Below are positions 1 to 10,172 of a stretch of 64,000 nucleotides of DNA, in pieces. The DNA comes from Pectobacterium punjabense. GTDB lineage: Bacteria; Pseudomonadota; Gammaproteobacteria; Enterobacterales; Enterobacteriaceae. How positions within the stretch are numbered: position 1 is the first letter of the stretch; the number at the start of each line of letters is the position of its first letter. The position numbers were made by a program, and so were the translations under genes. The DNA lies in assembly GCF_012427845.1 (NCBI RefSeq), contig NZ_CP038498.1, forward strand, positions 4,526,001 through 4,590,000, given 5' to 3'. The notes beneath the pieces were generated by a model. That model worked only from the letters and a program-made list of their open reading frames with translations. It ran no database searches and was not told where the DNA came from.

Positions 1-18
1 AGAACCTATGTCGCGAGG

Positions 19-840
19 TTAGATACCATCGCCGTATTCGAAACCGCGGTTGATACCGTTGAAATACTGATCCATATCCATCGCAGGTTTATCGCTTTCC
101 GGGCGACCGACGATACGCGCCGGAACCCCTGCCGCCGTCGTGTGTGGTGGAACGGATTGCAGCACGACAGAGCCAGCACCAATTTTTGCGCCACAACCGA
201 CCTCAATATTCCCCAGAATTTTAGCGCCAGCGCCAATCATCACGCCTTCGCGAATTTTAGGGTGACGATCGCCACTGGTTTTACCCGTTCCGCCCAGCGT
301 GACGGATTGCAGAATGGAGACATCATTTTCAACCACAGCGGTTTCGCCGATCACAATACCTGTTGCATGATCGAGCATGATCCCGCAGCCGATTCTCGCC
401 GCCGGGTGAATATCCACGCCGAAAGAAACCGATATCTGATTCTGGAAATAGACCGCCAACGCTTTACGATCCTGAGACCAAAGCCAGTGACCAATGCGAT
501 AAGCCTGCAATGCATGAAACCCTTTCAGGTAGAGCAATGGCGTCGAGTATTTATCCACCGCAGGATCGCGCAGACAGACAGCCTGAATATCGCGTGCGGC
601 AGAAACGATCATCTGCGGCTCGGCGCGGTAGGCTTCTTCCACCACCTCACGGATAGCGATCGCGGGCATAATAGAATTGGCTAGCTTGTTCGCCAGCATG
701 TAGCTCAGCGCACTACCTAAATTCTCGTGCTTCAGCAATGTGGCATGAAAAAAGCTGGCCAGCATCGGTTCACAGTCCGCGAGATTGCGCGCTTCTGTTT
801 TGATATTGCTCCAGACCAGCTTCAATTCTTCTGTCGACAT
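19..840 (-). CDS. cysE: serine O-acetyltransferase
   Basis: This 273-residue protein matches the usual length of enterobacterial CysE, which transfers acetyl from acetyl-CoA to L-serine to give O-acetylserine, the committed step of cysteine synthesis in the cytosol. The N-terminal half is helical. The C-terminal half (from about residue 140) carries left-handed beta-helix hexapeptide repeats such as GIMLDHATGIVIGETAVV and GAKIGAGSVV, with the catalytic His in the LDHATG segment. It is the last gene of a secB-gpsA-cysE run on the minus strand, the same order as in E. coli. A repeat element lies between it and gpsA. The call rests on remembered family sequence and synteny. Confidence 0.97.
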   Translation of the reverse strand: MSTEELKLVWSNIKTEARNLADCEPMLASFFHATLLKHENLGSALSYMLANKLANSIMPAIAIREVVEEAYRAEPQMIVSAARDIQAVCLRDPAVDKYSTPLLYLKGFHALQAYRIGHWLWSQDRKALAVYFQNQISVSFGVDIHPAARIGCGIMLDHATGIVIGETAVVENDVSILQSVTLGGTGKTSGDRHPKIREGVMIGAGAKILGNIEVGCGAKIGAGSVVLQSVPPHTTAAGVPARIVGRPESDKPAMDMDQYFNGINRGFEYGDGI

Positions 841-960
841 TGCCTTACTCTCCGAGACACCACAACGACTATCTGTTCTAAAACAACAGGCTTATTAGCA
901 CTACCGCGCGTATACAAGAAAATGAAGATACTATGAGCCCCCAGGATTAGGAAGCCCAGC

Positions 961-1043
961 ATAGACTCGTCATACTTCGAGTTGCATGTACATTATTAAA
1001 AACGTTAACATTTTTAATAAAACTCGAATTATTTAGAGTATAG
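961..1043. repeat. short copy of an intergenic repeat
   Basis: The outer ends of this stretch (cgtcatacttcgagttgcat on one side and aaactcgaattatttag on the other) match both ends of the longer element at 31669-31811, read in the opposite orientation. The interior differs: here it is a small hairpin (ATTAAAAA / TTTTTAAT) instead of the roughly 85-bp middle of the other copy. It lies between gpsA and cysE, inside what is normally one operon. I do not know a standard name for this family. Confidence 0.75.
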
Positions 1044-1054
1044 AACGACGTGTT

Positions 1055-2074
1055 TTATAATTTGGCGGTTTCGTCTTTACGCGTACGTCCTAACAGACTC
1101 AGCGCCGCCTCTCGGGCATCTTTCCCACAATACAGAACCTGCCAGAGTTGCTCCGTAATCGGCATTTCAACGCCGTAGCGCTGCGCCAATGCCAGAACCT
1201 CTTTCGTATTGCGGTATCCTTCAACAACCTGACCAATGCTATCCTGCGCGCTCTGCACATCCATTCCCTGCCCCAACATCATGCCAAAGCGTCGGTTACG
1301 GGACTGATTATCAGTACAGGTCAGCACCAGATCGCCAAGCCCAGCCATCCCCATGAAAGTGGTAGGGTCTGCACCCAGTGCGGCTCCAAGCCGGGTCATT
1401 TCCGCCAATCCGCGAGTAATCAAAGCGGTACGTGCATTAGCACCAAACCCAATGCCGTCAGACATTCCGGCACCGATAGCAATGACGTTTTTCACCGCGC
1501 CGCCCAACTGCACCCCGATAAAATCCGGGTTGCTGTAAACACGGAAGCTCTTCCCGCAATGTAGTAGCCGTTGCAGGTCGTCGGCAAACTCACTGTCCGT
1601 TGATGCCAGCGCAATCGCCGTCGGCATACCCGCCGCTAATTCTTTGGCAAATGTCGGACCAGAGACCACCGCAAGCGGAATAGCTTCGCCCAATGCTTCG
1701 CGTGCGACATCCTGTAACAAGCGCCCCGTTTCCGCTTCCAGCCCTTTGGTCGCCCACACGATACGCGCATCGGCACGCAGGTGAGGTTTCAACTGACGCA
1801 GAACATCACCGAATACGTGGCTCGGCACAACAACCAGCACGTTTCTGCTGGCAGCGAGCGCCTGTGCCAAATTAGTTTCCAACTGTAGGGAATCAGGAAA
1901 AGGCACATCAGGCAGGAATGCCTGATTACAGCGAGCGGCCTGTAACGCCTGAATGTGCGTAGGGTTGTGGCCCCACAGCACGACTCGATGGCCATTACGC
2001 GCCAGCGTAATGGCTAATGCGGTGCCGTATGAACCGGCACCGATGACGGTCATGGAAGCGTCAGACGCGTTCAT
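1055..2074 (-). CDS. gpsA: NAD(P)H-dependent glycerol-3-phosphate dehydrogenase
   Basis: A 339-residue cytosolic enzyme that reduces dihydroxyacetone phosphate to sn-glycerol 3-phosphate, the backbone of phospholipids. The N-terminal Rossmann motif [12 protein letters not shown] (residues 10-21) binds the cofactor, and the segment [17 protein letters not shown] carries the conserved active-site lysine. The start codon overlaps the secB stop codon by one base (TGATG at 2072-2076), so the two are translationally coupled as in E. coli. Length and motifs are normal for the family. Confidence 0.97.
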   Translation of the reverse strand: MNASDASMTVIGAGSYGTALAITLARNGHRVVLWGHNPTHIQALQAARCNQAFLPDVPFPDSLQLETNLAQALAASRNVLVVVPSHVFGDVLRQLKPHLRADARIVWATKGLEAETGRLLQDVAREALGEAIPLAVVSGPTFAKELAAGMPTAIALASTDSEFADDLQRLLHCGKSFRVYSNPDFIGVQLGGAVKNVIAIGAGMSDGIGFGANARTALITRGLAEMTRLGAALGADPTTFMGMAGLGDLVLTCTDNQSRNRRFGMMLGQGMDVQSAQDSIGQVVEGYRNTKEVLALAQRYGVEMPITEQLWQVLYCGKDAREAALSLLGRTRKDETAKL

Positions 2075-2544
2075 CAGGCATCCTGATGCTGCGCAGCGCC
2101 TTCACCTTCGGTCTGCTGTTGCAGGTAATTCATGAACAGCGCGTCAAAGTTAACCGGCGCCAGGTTCAATTGCGGGAAAGTACCGCGAGAAACCAGGCTG
2201 GTGATGCACTCACGCGCGTAAGGGAACAGAATGTTCGGGCAGTATGCGCCCAGGCAGTGCGCCAACTGAGTCCCTTCGATACCGCCAACGGTAAAGATAC
2301 CACCTTGTTGAACTTCACACAGAAATGCCGTTTCTTCGCCCAGAGATGCCGTTACGGTCACACGCAGTACGACTTCATAGATGTCATCAGCCAGTTGGCT
2401 AGAAGCCGTATCCAGATCCAGTTTTACTTCTGGCTGCCATTCCTGCTGGAACACCTGAGGCGCATTCGGCGCTTCGAAAGAGATATCTTTGGTGTAGATA
2501 CGCTGGATTTGGAAAGCCATTTCTGTGTTGTTTTGTTCAGACAT
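2074..2544 (-). CDS. secB: protein-export chaperone SecB
   Basis: A 156-residue acidic protein almost the same length as E. coli SecB. It is a tetrameric cytosolic chaperone that keeps preproteins unfolded and hands them to SecA. The N-terminal segment [17 protein letters not shown] and the central [19 protein letters not shown] stretch are typical of the family. The gene is first in the secB-gpsA-cysE run and is 187 bp downstream of the rhodanese gene yibN on the same strand. Confidence 0.97.
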   Translation of the reverse strand: MSEQNNTEMAFQIQRIYTKDISFEAPNAPQVFQQEWQPEVKLDLDTASSQLADDIYEVVLRVTVTASLGEETAFLCEVQQGGIFTVGGIEGTQLAHCLGAYCPNILFPYARECITSLVSRGTFPQLNLAPVNFDALFMNYLQQQTEGEGAAQHQDA

Positions 2545-2731
2545 GTTAAGTAATACCCTTTTGTTGGATTTTCTTGACGTCTTCCGTCGTCATAAGTAGG
2601 CGGACGTCAGCACATTTTTGTCATTGTCGTACTGCAATCAGCCTGTCGGTTATCCTGCAAAATCGTCGCCATTTTCGCAGTGTATAACTGACGCACATGG
2701 CACGATGCGGATAGTTTTACCACAAACCGTT

Positions 2732-3163
2732 TTATTTGCCGCGGACTAAAGGCAGATTCTCACCGCTCCAGCCAGCCAAACCGTCTTTCAGTACCTGCAC
2801 ACGCTCAAAACCCGCTTTATGCAAGTTCTCGGCCGCTTCGCGTGAAGAGAGGCCGTTGGCGCAGACCACGATAATCGGCTGCGACTTATGTTTTTCAAGT
2901 TCACCTACGCTGCCGTTTTTAATGTCGTTCGGCAACAGGTTAAATGCGCTGGCAATATGGCCACGGCGATAGTCGTCACGGTTACGGATATCAACGACGA
3001 CAGCATCTTCTTTATTAATCAGTCGGATCGCTTCACCACGAACCACTTCTTTCACGTTCGACAGTTTACTCTTCACAGTAAGTACAATTACCGCAACCAA
3101 CAGCGCAACCCAGGCGATGCTCAAAATAGGGTTCTTGCTAACGAATGGCATAATCTCTTGCAT
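2732..3163 (-). CDS. yibN: membrane-anchored rhodanese-like protein
   Basis: A 143-residue protein with one N-terminal membrane segment (about residues 12-30, [18 protein letters not shown]) followed by a single rhodanese domain. The active-site loop reads [13 protein letters not shown] with Cys101 as the probable sulfurtransferase cysteine. E. coli YibN has the same architecture and sits next to secB. Its exact substrate is unknown. It is divergent from envC across a 244-bp gap, where E. coli has the phosphoglycerate mutase gene gpmI instead. Confidence 0.92.
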   Translation of the reverse strand: MQEIMPFVSKNPILSIAWVALLVAVIVLTVKSKLSNVKEVVRGEAIRLINKEDAVVVDIRNRDDYRRGHIASAFNLLPNDIKNGSVGELEKHKSQPIIVVCANGLSSREAAENLHKAGFERVQVLKDGLAGWSGENLPLVRGK

Positions 3164-3407
3164 GGGGTGTAACGGCTCCCGGATCAGTTAAGCAACAAAA
3201 ATATAAGGTTCCTGAGTATACCTGCGCGATACGGCAATTACAGCCAGTAAGCCAACATAGCGTATCGAATCTGCGGCGCGCTTTCCATTTATCTATCATT
3301 GATACGCATAGACATGCGCCTTTGTGCCATGCTTGTCACGTCTGGAAATAGAAATCAGACAAGAGACAACTGGTAAGCCGCTGTTCATCGTGGAATAATT
3401 TATCGAT

Positions 3408-4709
3408 ATGAGTAAAAACGCGTTATTTGTACAGAGTCGAGTAGCATGTAGCGCCGATCGCCAGTTATCCGCATTACACAGGCTACTCACCCGCTGCGTC
3501 AGCGCGCTCTGCGTTGGCGTTTTGCTGTTGCCCGCGCTCGGCCAAGCGGAAGATAACCAGGCACAGCTTAAGACCCTGCAACAAGATATCGCCGCGAAAG
3601 AAAAAAGCGTCCAGCAGCAGCAACAGCAGCGCAGCACCTTAGTTCAGCAGTTGAAAAAGCAGGAGCAGTCTATCTCTCAGGCCAGTCGTCAACTGCATGA
3701 AACGCGCAATACGCTGTCTACGCTCAATAAAGAATTAACCAGCCTCAGTGCCTCTATCGCAAAGCTGCAATCTCAGCAGGATAAGCAACAAACGCTTCTC
3801 TCCCGTCAGTTGGATGCCGCCTTCCGACAAGGCCAGCACAGTGCGCTGCAGCTCATGCTGAGCGGAGAAGAAAGCCAGCGCAATGAGCGCATCCTCGCTT
3901 ACTTCGGCTACCTGAATGAAGCACGGCAGAAATCTATCAACGAATTGCAGCAAACCCGCGTAGAGCTGGCTAATCAAAAACGTCAGTTGGAACAAAAACA
4001 GACGCAGCAAAAAACGCTATTAAGTGACCAACAACAGCAACAGCAAACGCTGGAACAGGCACAGTCCGACCGGAAGAAAACGCTGTCAACGCTGGAAAGC
4101 TCGCTGGAAAAAGATCAGCAGCAGTTGACGGAACTGCGCCAGAATGAAACCCGCTTACGCGACCAGATCGCCCGCGCCGAGCGAGAGGCAAAAGCCCGTG
4201 CCGAACGGGAGGCACGCGAGGCCGCCAAGGTTCGTGCCAAAGAAGAGCAGGCCAAACGCAGTGGGAGCAGCTACAAACCCACTGAAGGTGAGCGCTCACT
4301 TATGGCGCGCACTGGCGGTTTAGGCCGACCTTCTGGTCAAGCTATCTGGCCAGTTAACGGGCGTATTGAGCACCGTTTCGGCGAGCCGCTACAGGGTGAG
4401 CTACGCTGGAAAGGTCTGGTCATTACCGCACCGGAAGGGACTGAAGTGAAATCTATCGCCGATGGCACGGTGTTGATGGCCGACTGGCTACAAGGTTACG
4501 GACTGGTGGTGGTCGTACAGCATGGTAAAGGTGATATGAGCCTGTATGGCTATAACCAGAGCGCATTGGTTTCCGTTGGTACTCAGGTCAAGGCCGGTCA
4601 AGCCATTGCGTTAGTCGGCACCAGCGGCGGGCAGAGCAAACCTGGACTGTATTTTGAAATCCGTCGCCAGGGTCAGGCGGTCAATCCACAACCTTGGCTG
4701 GGAAGATAG
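3408..4709 (+). CDS. envC: murein hydrolase activator EnvC
   Basis: A 433-residue periplasmic protein that activates the amidases AmiA and AmiB at the division septum. The sequence shows a long positively charged N-region, then a hydrophobic signal segment (CVGVLLLPALGQA, about residues 36-48), a Q/E/K-rich coiled coil from about 50 to 280, and a C-terminal LytM (M23) domain from about 310. As in E. coli EnvC, the LytM domain appears to lack a complete set of zinc ligands, consistent with a regulatory role. The predicted N-region before the signal peptide is unusually long; a start further in cannot be excluded. Confidence 0.95.
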   Translation: MSKNALFVQSRVACSADRQLSALHRLLTRCVSALCVGVLLLPALGQAEDNQAQLKTLQQDIAAKEKSVQQQQQQRSTLVQQLKKQEQSISQASRQLHETRNTLSTLNKELTSLSASIAKLQSQQDKQQTLLSRQLDAAFRQGQHSALQLMLSGEESQRNERILAYFGYLNEARQKSINELQQTRVELANQKRQLEQKQTQQKTLLSDQQQQQQTLEQAQSDRKKTLSTLESSLEKDQQQLTELRQNETRLRDQIARAEREAKARAEREAREAAKVRAKEEQAKRSGSSYKPTEGERSLMARTGGLGRPSGQAIWPVNGRIEHRFGEPLQGELRWKGLVITAPEGTEVKSIADGTVLMADWLQGYGLVVVVQHGKGDMSLYGYNQSALVSVGTQVKAGQAIALVGTSGGQSKPGLYFEIRRQGQAVNPQPWLGR

Positions 4710-4711
4710 TC

Positions 4712-5659
4712 TTGTCTTATTTAACCAAAACACCGTTATTGGCATTAAGTCTGTTAGCGCTTTCTCCTTTGGCACTGGCCGGAAAACTTTCCATCGTGAT
4801 CGATGATTTTGGCTATCGCCCACATAATGAGAACCAGATTCTGGCGATGCCGACGGCAATTTCCGTCGCGGTATTGCCCAACGCACCGTATGCCCGTGAG
4901 ATGGCAACCAAAGCCCACCAGCAAGGGCGCGAAGTGCTAATCCACCTACCGATGGCGCCAATGAGCAAGCAGCCGCTGGAGCGTGACACGCTACGCCCAG
5001 ATATGAGCAGCGAAGAAATTCAGCGCATTATCCGCCAATCGGTTAATAACGTGCCTTACGCTGTGGGGTTGAATAACCATATGGGCAGCGCGATGACCGC
5101 CAGCCTGCCCGGCATGCAAAAAGTCATGCAGGCGCTGAGCGCCTACCCGCTCTATTTCCTCGATAGCATGACCATTGGCAGCAGCCAATCAAGCCAGGCC
5201 GCGGCAGGAACGAACGTTAAGGTCATCAAACGCAAAGTCTTTTTGGATGATTCGCAAAACGAAGCCGAGATCCGTAAACAGTTTACCCGTGCGGTGCAAA
5301 TCGCCCGTCGTAGCGGTTCCGCTATCGCTATCGGGCACCCACATCCTTCAACCATCCGTGTCTTGCAGCAGATGCTGCCCACGCTGGATGCCGATATTGT
5401 CTTAGTGCGTCCCAGCCAGTTGCTAAATGAACCAACGCGGCAGTATGAACCTCAGCCGCAGCCGCCAGTCAAACCACGTAATCCATTCCGCGGCATACCG
5501 CAGTGCCAAGTCAAACAGCCGCCGGAACCGGTGAAGAACGATGTATTCTTCAAGCTGGTGAGCAGCAGCATTCGGGACAGTGCGCCTGTACTATTTATCA
5601 AGCACCGCTGGCAGACCTGGATTGCCCCAGCCGACACCGAAACACACAAGCAGCCGTAA
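4712..5659 (+). CDS. yibQ: divergent polysaccharide deacetylase family protein YibQ
   Basis: The protein closely resembles E. coli YibQ. A signal peptide ending in LALAG is followed by KLSIVIDDFGYRPHNENQ and the conserved segments LIHLPMAPMSKQPLE, GLNNHMGSAMT and AIGHPHPST. It belongs to the divergent polysaccharide deacetylase (DUF610) group and is probably periplasmic; the substrate is unproven. I chose TTG at 4712 because GGGAAGA lies just upstream and the codon falls directly after the envC stop; an in-frame TTG at 4694 inside envC is the alternative. It likely forms a two-gene unit with envC. Confidence 0.9.
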   Translation: MSYLTKTPLLALSLLALSPLALAGKLSIVIDDFGYRPHNENQILAMPTAISVAVLPNAPYAREMATKAHQQGREVLIHLPMAPMSKQPLERDTLRPDMSSEEIQRIIRQSVNNVPYAVGLNNHMGSAMTASLPGMQKVMQALSAYPLYFLDSMTIGSSQSSQAAAGTNVKVIKRKVFLDDSQNEAEIRKQFTRAVQIARRSGSAIAIGHPHPSTIRVLQQMLPTLDADIVLVRPSQLLNEPTRQYEPQPQPPVKPRNPFRGIPQCQVKQPPEPVKNDVFFKLVSSSIRDSAPVLFIKHRWQTWIAPADTETHKQP

Positions 5660-5685
5660 TACCGCGTGGACTCGCTACGGCAGGG

Positions 5686-6717
5686 TTACTCTTCATCCCA
5701 ATTGAGAATAACCTTGCCCGACTGACCCGAGCGCATGGCATCGAACCCTTTCTGAAACTCATCAATGTGAAAGCAGTGGGTGATAATCGGTGACAAATCC
5801 AGCCCAGACTGAATCAGTGCCGACATTTTGTACCAGGTTTCGAACATTTCCCGTCCGTAGATCCCTTTGATAAATAGCCCTTTAAAAATCACCTCTCCCC
5901 AATCAATCGACATCGGTTCATGCGGAATGCCCAGCATGGCAATGCGACCACCGTGATTCATCGCTTTCAGCATGGCACGAAAGGCCGAGGGTGCGCCCGA
6001 CATCTCTAACCCAATATCAAACCCCTCGGTCATGCCTAGTTCTATCATTACATCGGCCAGTTTTTCCTCTGCCACATTGACGGCGCGCGTTGCGCCCATT
6101 TTGCTGGCTAACGCCAGGCGATACGCGTTCACATCGGTAATCACGACATTCCTTGCGCCAACATGACGGCACACCGCCGCCGCCATCATGCCGATCGGTC
6201 CCGCTCCGGCAATCAACACATCTTCCCCCACCAAGTCGAAGGAAAGTGCGGTATGCACGGCGTTGCCGAAAGGATCGAAAATGGCAGCCAGCTCGTCAGA
6301 AATATTGTCGGGAATACGAAATGCGTTGTAGGCAGGGATCACCAGATATTCCGCGAACGAACCGGGACGGTTTACTCCAACACCGATGGCATTACGGCAT
6401 AAGTGACGTCGCCCGGCACGGCAATTGCGGCAGTAGCCGCAGGTAATATGCCCTTCGCCAGAAACCCTATCGCCAATATGAAAACCATTAACTTCCTGAC
6501 CGATGGCGACAATTTCGCCAACGTACTCATGCCCAACGACCATTGGAACAGGAATCGTCTTCTGCGACCATTCGTCCCAGTTATAGATATGCACATCCGT
6601 TCCGCAAATCGCGCTTTTGCGAATTTTAATCATGATGTCGTTATGCCCGAGCTCCGGCGTGGGGGAATCCGCCATCCAGATACCCTCTTCTGGCCGCAGT
6701 TTTGCCAATGCTTTCAT
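5686..6717 (-). CDS. tdh: L-threonine 3-dehydrogenase
   Basis: A 343-residue zinc-dependent medium-chain dehydrogenase that oxidises L-threonine to 2-amino-3-ketobutyrate with NAD+. Visible features are the catalytic zinc cysteine in [15 protein letters not shown] (Cys38), the structural zinc cluster [15 protein letters not shown], and the Rossmann motif [13 protein letters not shown]. It lies 10 bp downstream of kbl on the same strand, so the two enzymes of the threonine-to-glycine pathway form an operon as in E. coli. It converges on yibQ with a 26-bp gap. Confidence 0.97.
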   Translation of the reverse strand: MKALAKLRPEEGIWMADSPTPELGHNDIMIKIRKSAICGTDVHIYNWDEWSQKTIPVPMVVGHEYVGEIVAIGQEVNGFHIGDRVSGEGHITCGYCRNCRAGRRHLCRNAIGVGVNRPGSFAEYLVIPAYNAFRIPDNISDELAAIFDPFGNAVHTALSFDLVGEDVLIAGAGPIGMMAAAVCRHVGARNVVITDVNAYRLALASKMGATRAVNVAEEKLADVMIELGMTEGFDIGLEMSGAPSAFRAMLKAMNHGGRIAMLGIPHEPMSIDWGEVIFKGLFIKGIYGREMFETWYKMSALIQSGLDLSPIITHCFHIDEFQKGFDAMRSGQSGKVILNWDEE

Positions 6718-6727
6718 GACGGTATCC

Positions 6728-7924
6728 TCAGATGATCACACCCAGACGTTTGCCCACGCGGATAAACGCCTCGACGGCGAATTGGATTTGCTGCGGTGTA
6801 TGAGCAGCCGACATTTGGGTACGAATACGCGCCTGGCCAAGGGGAACAACAGGGTAGAAAAAACCCGTGACATAAACGCCTTCCCGCTGTAGTGCCTGCG
6901 CAAAATCCTGTGCCAACTGTGCCTCACCCACCATAACGGGAATAATGGCGTGATCGGCTCCCGCCAGCGTGAACCCTGCGGCGGTCATCTTTTCACGGAA
7001 CAAACGAGCGTTTGCCCACAGACGCTCACGCCGTTCTCCGCCATGTTCCAACAGAGCCAGCACCTTGAGCGACGCGGTGACAATGGCTGGCGCAAGTGAA
7101 TTGGAAAACAGATAGGGCCGCGAGCGCTGGCGCAACCAGTCGATCACCTCACGCCTGCCCGCCGTATAGCCGCCTGACGCACCGCCCAGTGCCTTGCCTA
7201 ACGTGCCAGTGATGATATCGACACGCCCCATTACTCCGCGATGTTCATGCGTCCCACGCCCATGTTCACCGACAAACCCCACCGCATGGGAGTCATCAAC
7301 CATCACGAGCGCGTCATAACGATCGGCCAGATCGCAAATTTCCTGCAAATCCGCAATCACGCCGTCCATCGAGAAAACGCCATCGGTGGCAATCATGATG
7401 TGTTTCGCTCCTTCCGCTCTGGCCAATTGCAGCTGTGCTTCCAGTTGGTTCATATCGTTATTGGCGTAACGGTAGCGCCGCGCCTTCGATAGCCGAACAC
7501 CATCAATGATCGAAGCATGGTTAAGCGCATCGGAAATAATCGCATCCTCCGGCCCCATCAGCGTTTCAAACAGCCCGCCGTTGGCATCAAAGCAGGAGGA
7601 ATAGAGAATCGCGTCCTCCATGCCCAGAAACTCCGCCAGCTTACGCTCCAGCTGTTTGTGGATATCCTGCGTTCCACAGATGAAGCGCACCGAAGCCATA
7701 CCAAAACCGTGGCTGTCCAATCCAGACTTTGCGGCGGCAATTAACTCAGGGCTGTCCGCCAGGCCAAGATAATTATTGGCGCAGAAGTTGAGCAGGCGGT
7801 CGCTGCCCATTACCCCGATTTCAGCCTGCTGCGCAGAGGTAATGATGCGCTCTTCCTTGAACACGCCTTCGGTGCGTGCAGCCATAATTTTTGCAGTAAG
7901 TTGTTGATAAAACGCGGCAGGCAT
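6728..7924 (-). CDS. kbl: glycine C-acetyltransferase (2-amino-3-ketobutyrate CoA ligase)
   Basis: A 398-residue PLP enzyme that cleaves 2-amino-3-ketobutyrate with CoA to glycine and acetyl-CoA. The PLP-binding lysine is in [14 protein letters not shown], and the conserved [10 protein letters not shown] and [11 protein letters not shown] segments of the alpha-oxoamine synthase family are present. It is the first gene of the kbl-tdh operon, divergent from hldD across about 240 bp. Length and start agree with the E. coli enzyme. Confidence 0.97.
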   Translation of the reverse strand: MPAAFYQQLTAKIMAARTEGVFKEERIITSAQQAEIGVMGSDRLLNFCANNYLGLADSPELIAAAKSGLDSHGFGMASVRFICGTQDIHKQLERKLAEFLGMEDAILYSSCFDANGGLFETLMGPEDAIISDALNHASIIDGVRLSKARRYRYANNDMNQLEAQLQLARAEGAKHIMIATDGVFSMDGVIADLQEICDLADRYDALVMVDDSHAVGFVGEHGRGTHEHRGVMGRVDIITGTLGKALGGASGGYTAGRREVIDWLRQRSRPYLFSNSLAPAIVTASLKVLALLEHGGERRERLWANARLFREKMTAAGFTLAGADHAIIPVMVGEAQLAQDFAQALQREGVYVTGFFYPVVPLGQARIRTQMSAAHTPQQIQFAVEAFIRVGKRLGVII

Positions 7925-8166
7925 AGCGTCACTCTCCCATAAAAAGATTGCGTTATGGTTTTTAAGCTAGCGGATGTGGGCAAAAATGCGGGGTAAACAG
8001 TCTGAAAATGCTGGCGTCGTCACGGCCTGACTCATCTTAAAAAAGTTGGCGCAACACGGGATAAATTAAGCTCTGGCTGCTTGCGGTAAAATGAAATGCT
8101 ATTATAGCGGTCATAAACAGTGTGGGGCGCGGTGCCTCACCGGCAAGATTAACAAAGGTCGCGCCC

Positions 8167-9099
8167 ATGATTATCGTTACTGGCGGTGCCGGTTTTATCG
8201 GCAGCAATATCGTAAAATCTCTGAATGACATCGGCTATCGGGACATTCTGGTTGTCGATAACCTGAAAGACGGCACCAAATTCGTCAATCTGGTCGATCT
8301 GGACATCGCAGATTACATGGATAAGGAAGACTTTATCGCCAGCATCGTTGCAGGTGACGATCTGGGTGATATCGATGCCGTATTCCATGAAGGTGCTTGC
8401 TCTTCCACGACCGAGTGGGATGGCAAATACATGATGGATAACAACTATCAGTATTCCAAAGATGTGCTGCACTATTGCCTCGATCGCAGTATTCCGTTCT
8501 TGTATGCCTCTTCTGCCGCGACCTACGGTGGTCGCAACGATAACTTCGTCGAAGACCGTCAATACGAGCAGCCGCTGAACGTCTATGGCTATTCCAAATT
8601 CCTGTTCGATCAATACGTGCGTGAGATTCTGCCGGAAGCGGAATCACAGATCTGCGGTTTCCGCTATTTCAACGTCTACGGACCGCGTGAAGGTCACAAA
8701 GGCAGCATGGCGAGCGTCGCGTTTCACCTGAACAACCAGATCAATCAGGGTGAAAATCCGAAGCTGTTCTCCGGTAGCGAAAATTTCAAGCGTGATTTCA
8801 TCTACGTCGGTGATGTCGCCGCCGTCAACCTGTGGTTCTGGCAAAACGGTGTTTCCGGCATCTTCAACTGCGGTACCGGCCGTGCCGAGTCCTTCCAGGC
8901 CGTTGCCGACGCCACACTTGCCTTCCATAACAAAGGCAGCGTGGAATACATCGAATTCCCTGAGAAGCTGAAAGGTCGCTATCAAGCCTATACGCAGGCC
9001 GACCTCACTAACTTGCGTGCTGCGGGCTACGATAAGCCGTTCAAAACCGTCGCCGAAGGCGTAGCGGAATATATGACCTGGCTGAACCGTACCGTTTAA
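8167..9099 (+). CDS. hldD: ADP-L-glycero-D-manno-heptose-6-epimerase
   Basis: This enzyme makes ADP-L-glycero-D-manno-heptose, the heptose donor for the LPS inner core. The start at 8167 gives [17 protein letters not shown], exactly the N-terminal Rossmann motif of HldD, and a 310-residue protein as in E. coli; the open frame extends upstream to 8122 but that extension is not conserved. The SDR catalytic residues lie in [10 protein letters not shown] and [11 protein letters not shown]. It opens the hldD-waaF-waaC-waaL series and is 23 bp upstream of waaF. Confidence 0.97.
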   Translation: MIIVTGGAGFIGSNIVKSLNDIGYRDILVVDNLKDGTKFVNLVDLDIADYMDKEDFIASIVAGDDLGDIDAVFHEGACSSTTEWDGKYMMDNNYQYSKDVLHYCLDRSIPFLYASSAATYGGRNDNFVEDRQYEQPLNVYGYSKFLFDQYVREILPEAESQICGFRYFNVYGPREGHKGSMASVAFHLNNQINQGENPKLFSGSENFKRDFIYVGDVAAVNLWFWQNGVSGIFNCGTGRAESFQAVADATLAFHNKGSVEYIEFPEKLKGRYQAYTQADLTNLRAAGYDKPFKTVAEGVAEYMTWLNRTV

Positions 9100-9122
9100 T
9101 CGGATAAGGATTCATAAGCGGT

Positions 9123-10172
9123 ATGAAAATTTTGGTCATCGGCCCTTCCTGGGTCGGCGATATGATGATGTCGCACAGCCTTTATCGCACATTGAAGGCT
9201 GAACACCCGGAAGCGGTCATTGACGTGATGGCACCGGCCTGGTGCCGTCCGCTGCTGGCACGGATGCCGGAAGTCAATCAGGCGTTAGCTATGCCGCTAG
9301 GGCACGGCGCACTTGAGCTGGGGGAACGCCGCCGTCTTGGCGTATCGCTGCGTGATGCGGGCTATGACCGCGCTTACGTGTTGCCCAACTCCTTTAAGTC
9401 TGCGCTGGTGCCGTTCTTTGCCAACATTCCGCAGCGCACAGGCTGGCGCGGCGAAATGCGTTATGGGCTATTGAACGACGTACGCGTGCTGGATAAAGCC
9501 GCCTTTCCGTTGATGGTTCAGCGCTACACCGCATTAGGCTACGATCGTAGCCGTATTCATCGTGCAGAGGATCTGCCACAGCCGTTGCTTTGGCCACAGT
9601 TACAGGTCAGCCAGACCGAAATTGCGGACATGACGCAGACCTTTGATCTCAGCGATACACGCCCTATCATCGGTTTTTGCCCCGGTGCCGAATTCGGCCC
9701 TGCCAAACGTTGGCCGCATTATCACTATTCAGCATTGGCGCAATCGCTGATTGAACGCGGCTACCAGATAGCACTGTTCGGTTCAGCCAATGACCACTCG
9801 GCCTGTGACGATATCCTTCAGGGATTGACGGAAGATGCCCGGCAATATTGCACCAATCTGGCGGGAAAAACCTCGCTGGAACAGGCCGTGGTGCTGATTG
9901 CCGCCTGTCATGCTGTCGTCAGCAATGACTCAGGGCTCATGCACGTCGCGGCGGCGCTTCATCGTCCGCTTGTCGCACTTTACGGCCCCAGCAGTCCCGA
10001 CTTTACTCCGCCGTTATCTCATCAGGCCGAAGTGATTCGCCTGATAACCGGTTATCACCGAGTGCGTAAAGGGGATGCCGAGCAGGGTTATCACCAGAGT
10101 TTGATCGATATTCAGCCCGAACGCGTGCTCAGCGCGCTAGATAAATATCTGCTACCGGGAGCAGACGCATGA
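9123..10172 (+). CDS. waaF: ADP-heptose--LPS heptosyltransferase II
   Basis: A 349-residue GT9 enzyme that adds the second heptose to Hep I of the LPS inner core at the cytoplasmic membrane. The N-terminus MKILVIGPSWVGDMMMSHSL and the donor-binding segment SNDSGLMHVAAAL with YGPSSPDFTPP are characteristic of WaaF. The stop overlaps the start of waaC by four bases (ATGA), indicating translational coupling within the hldD operon. Confidence 0.97.
   Translation: MKILVIGPSWVGDMMMSHSLYRTLKAEHPEAVIDVMAPAWCRPLLARMPEVNQALAMPLGHGALELGERRRLGVSLRDAGYDRAYVLPNSFKSALVPFFANIPQRTGWRGEMRYGLLNDVRVLDKAAFPLMVQRYTALGYDRSRIHRAEDLPQPLLWPQLQVSQTEIADMTQTFDLSDTRPIIGFCPGAEFGPAKRWPHYHYSALAQSLIERGYQIALFGSANDHSACDDILQGLTEDARQYCTNLAGKTSLEQAVVLIAACHAVVSNDSGLMHVAAALHRPLVALYGPSSPDFTPPLSHQAEVIRLITGYHRVRKGDAEQGYHQSLIDIQPERVLSALDKYLLPGADA

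Noticed and set aside
142..684. 180-codon plus-strand frame opposite cysE, and other long frames opposite GC-rich genes such as 38557-39057 and 39964-40512
   Set aside because: These are reading-frame shadows of well-supported genes; their composition follows the codon pattern of the opposite strand.
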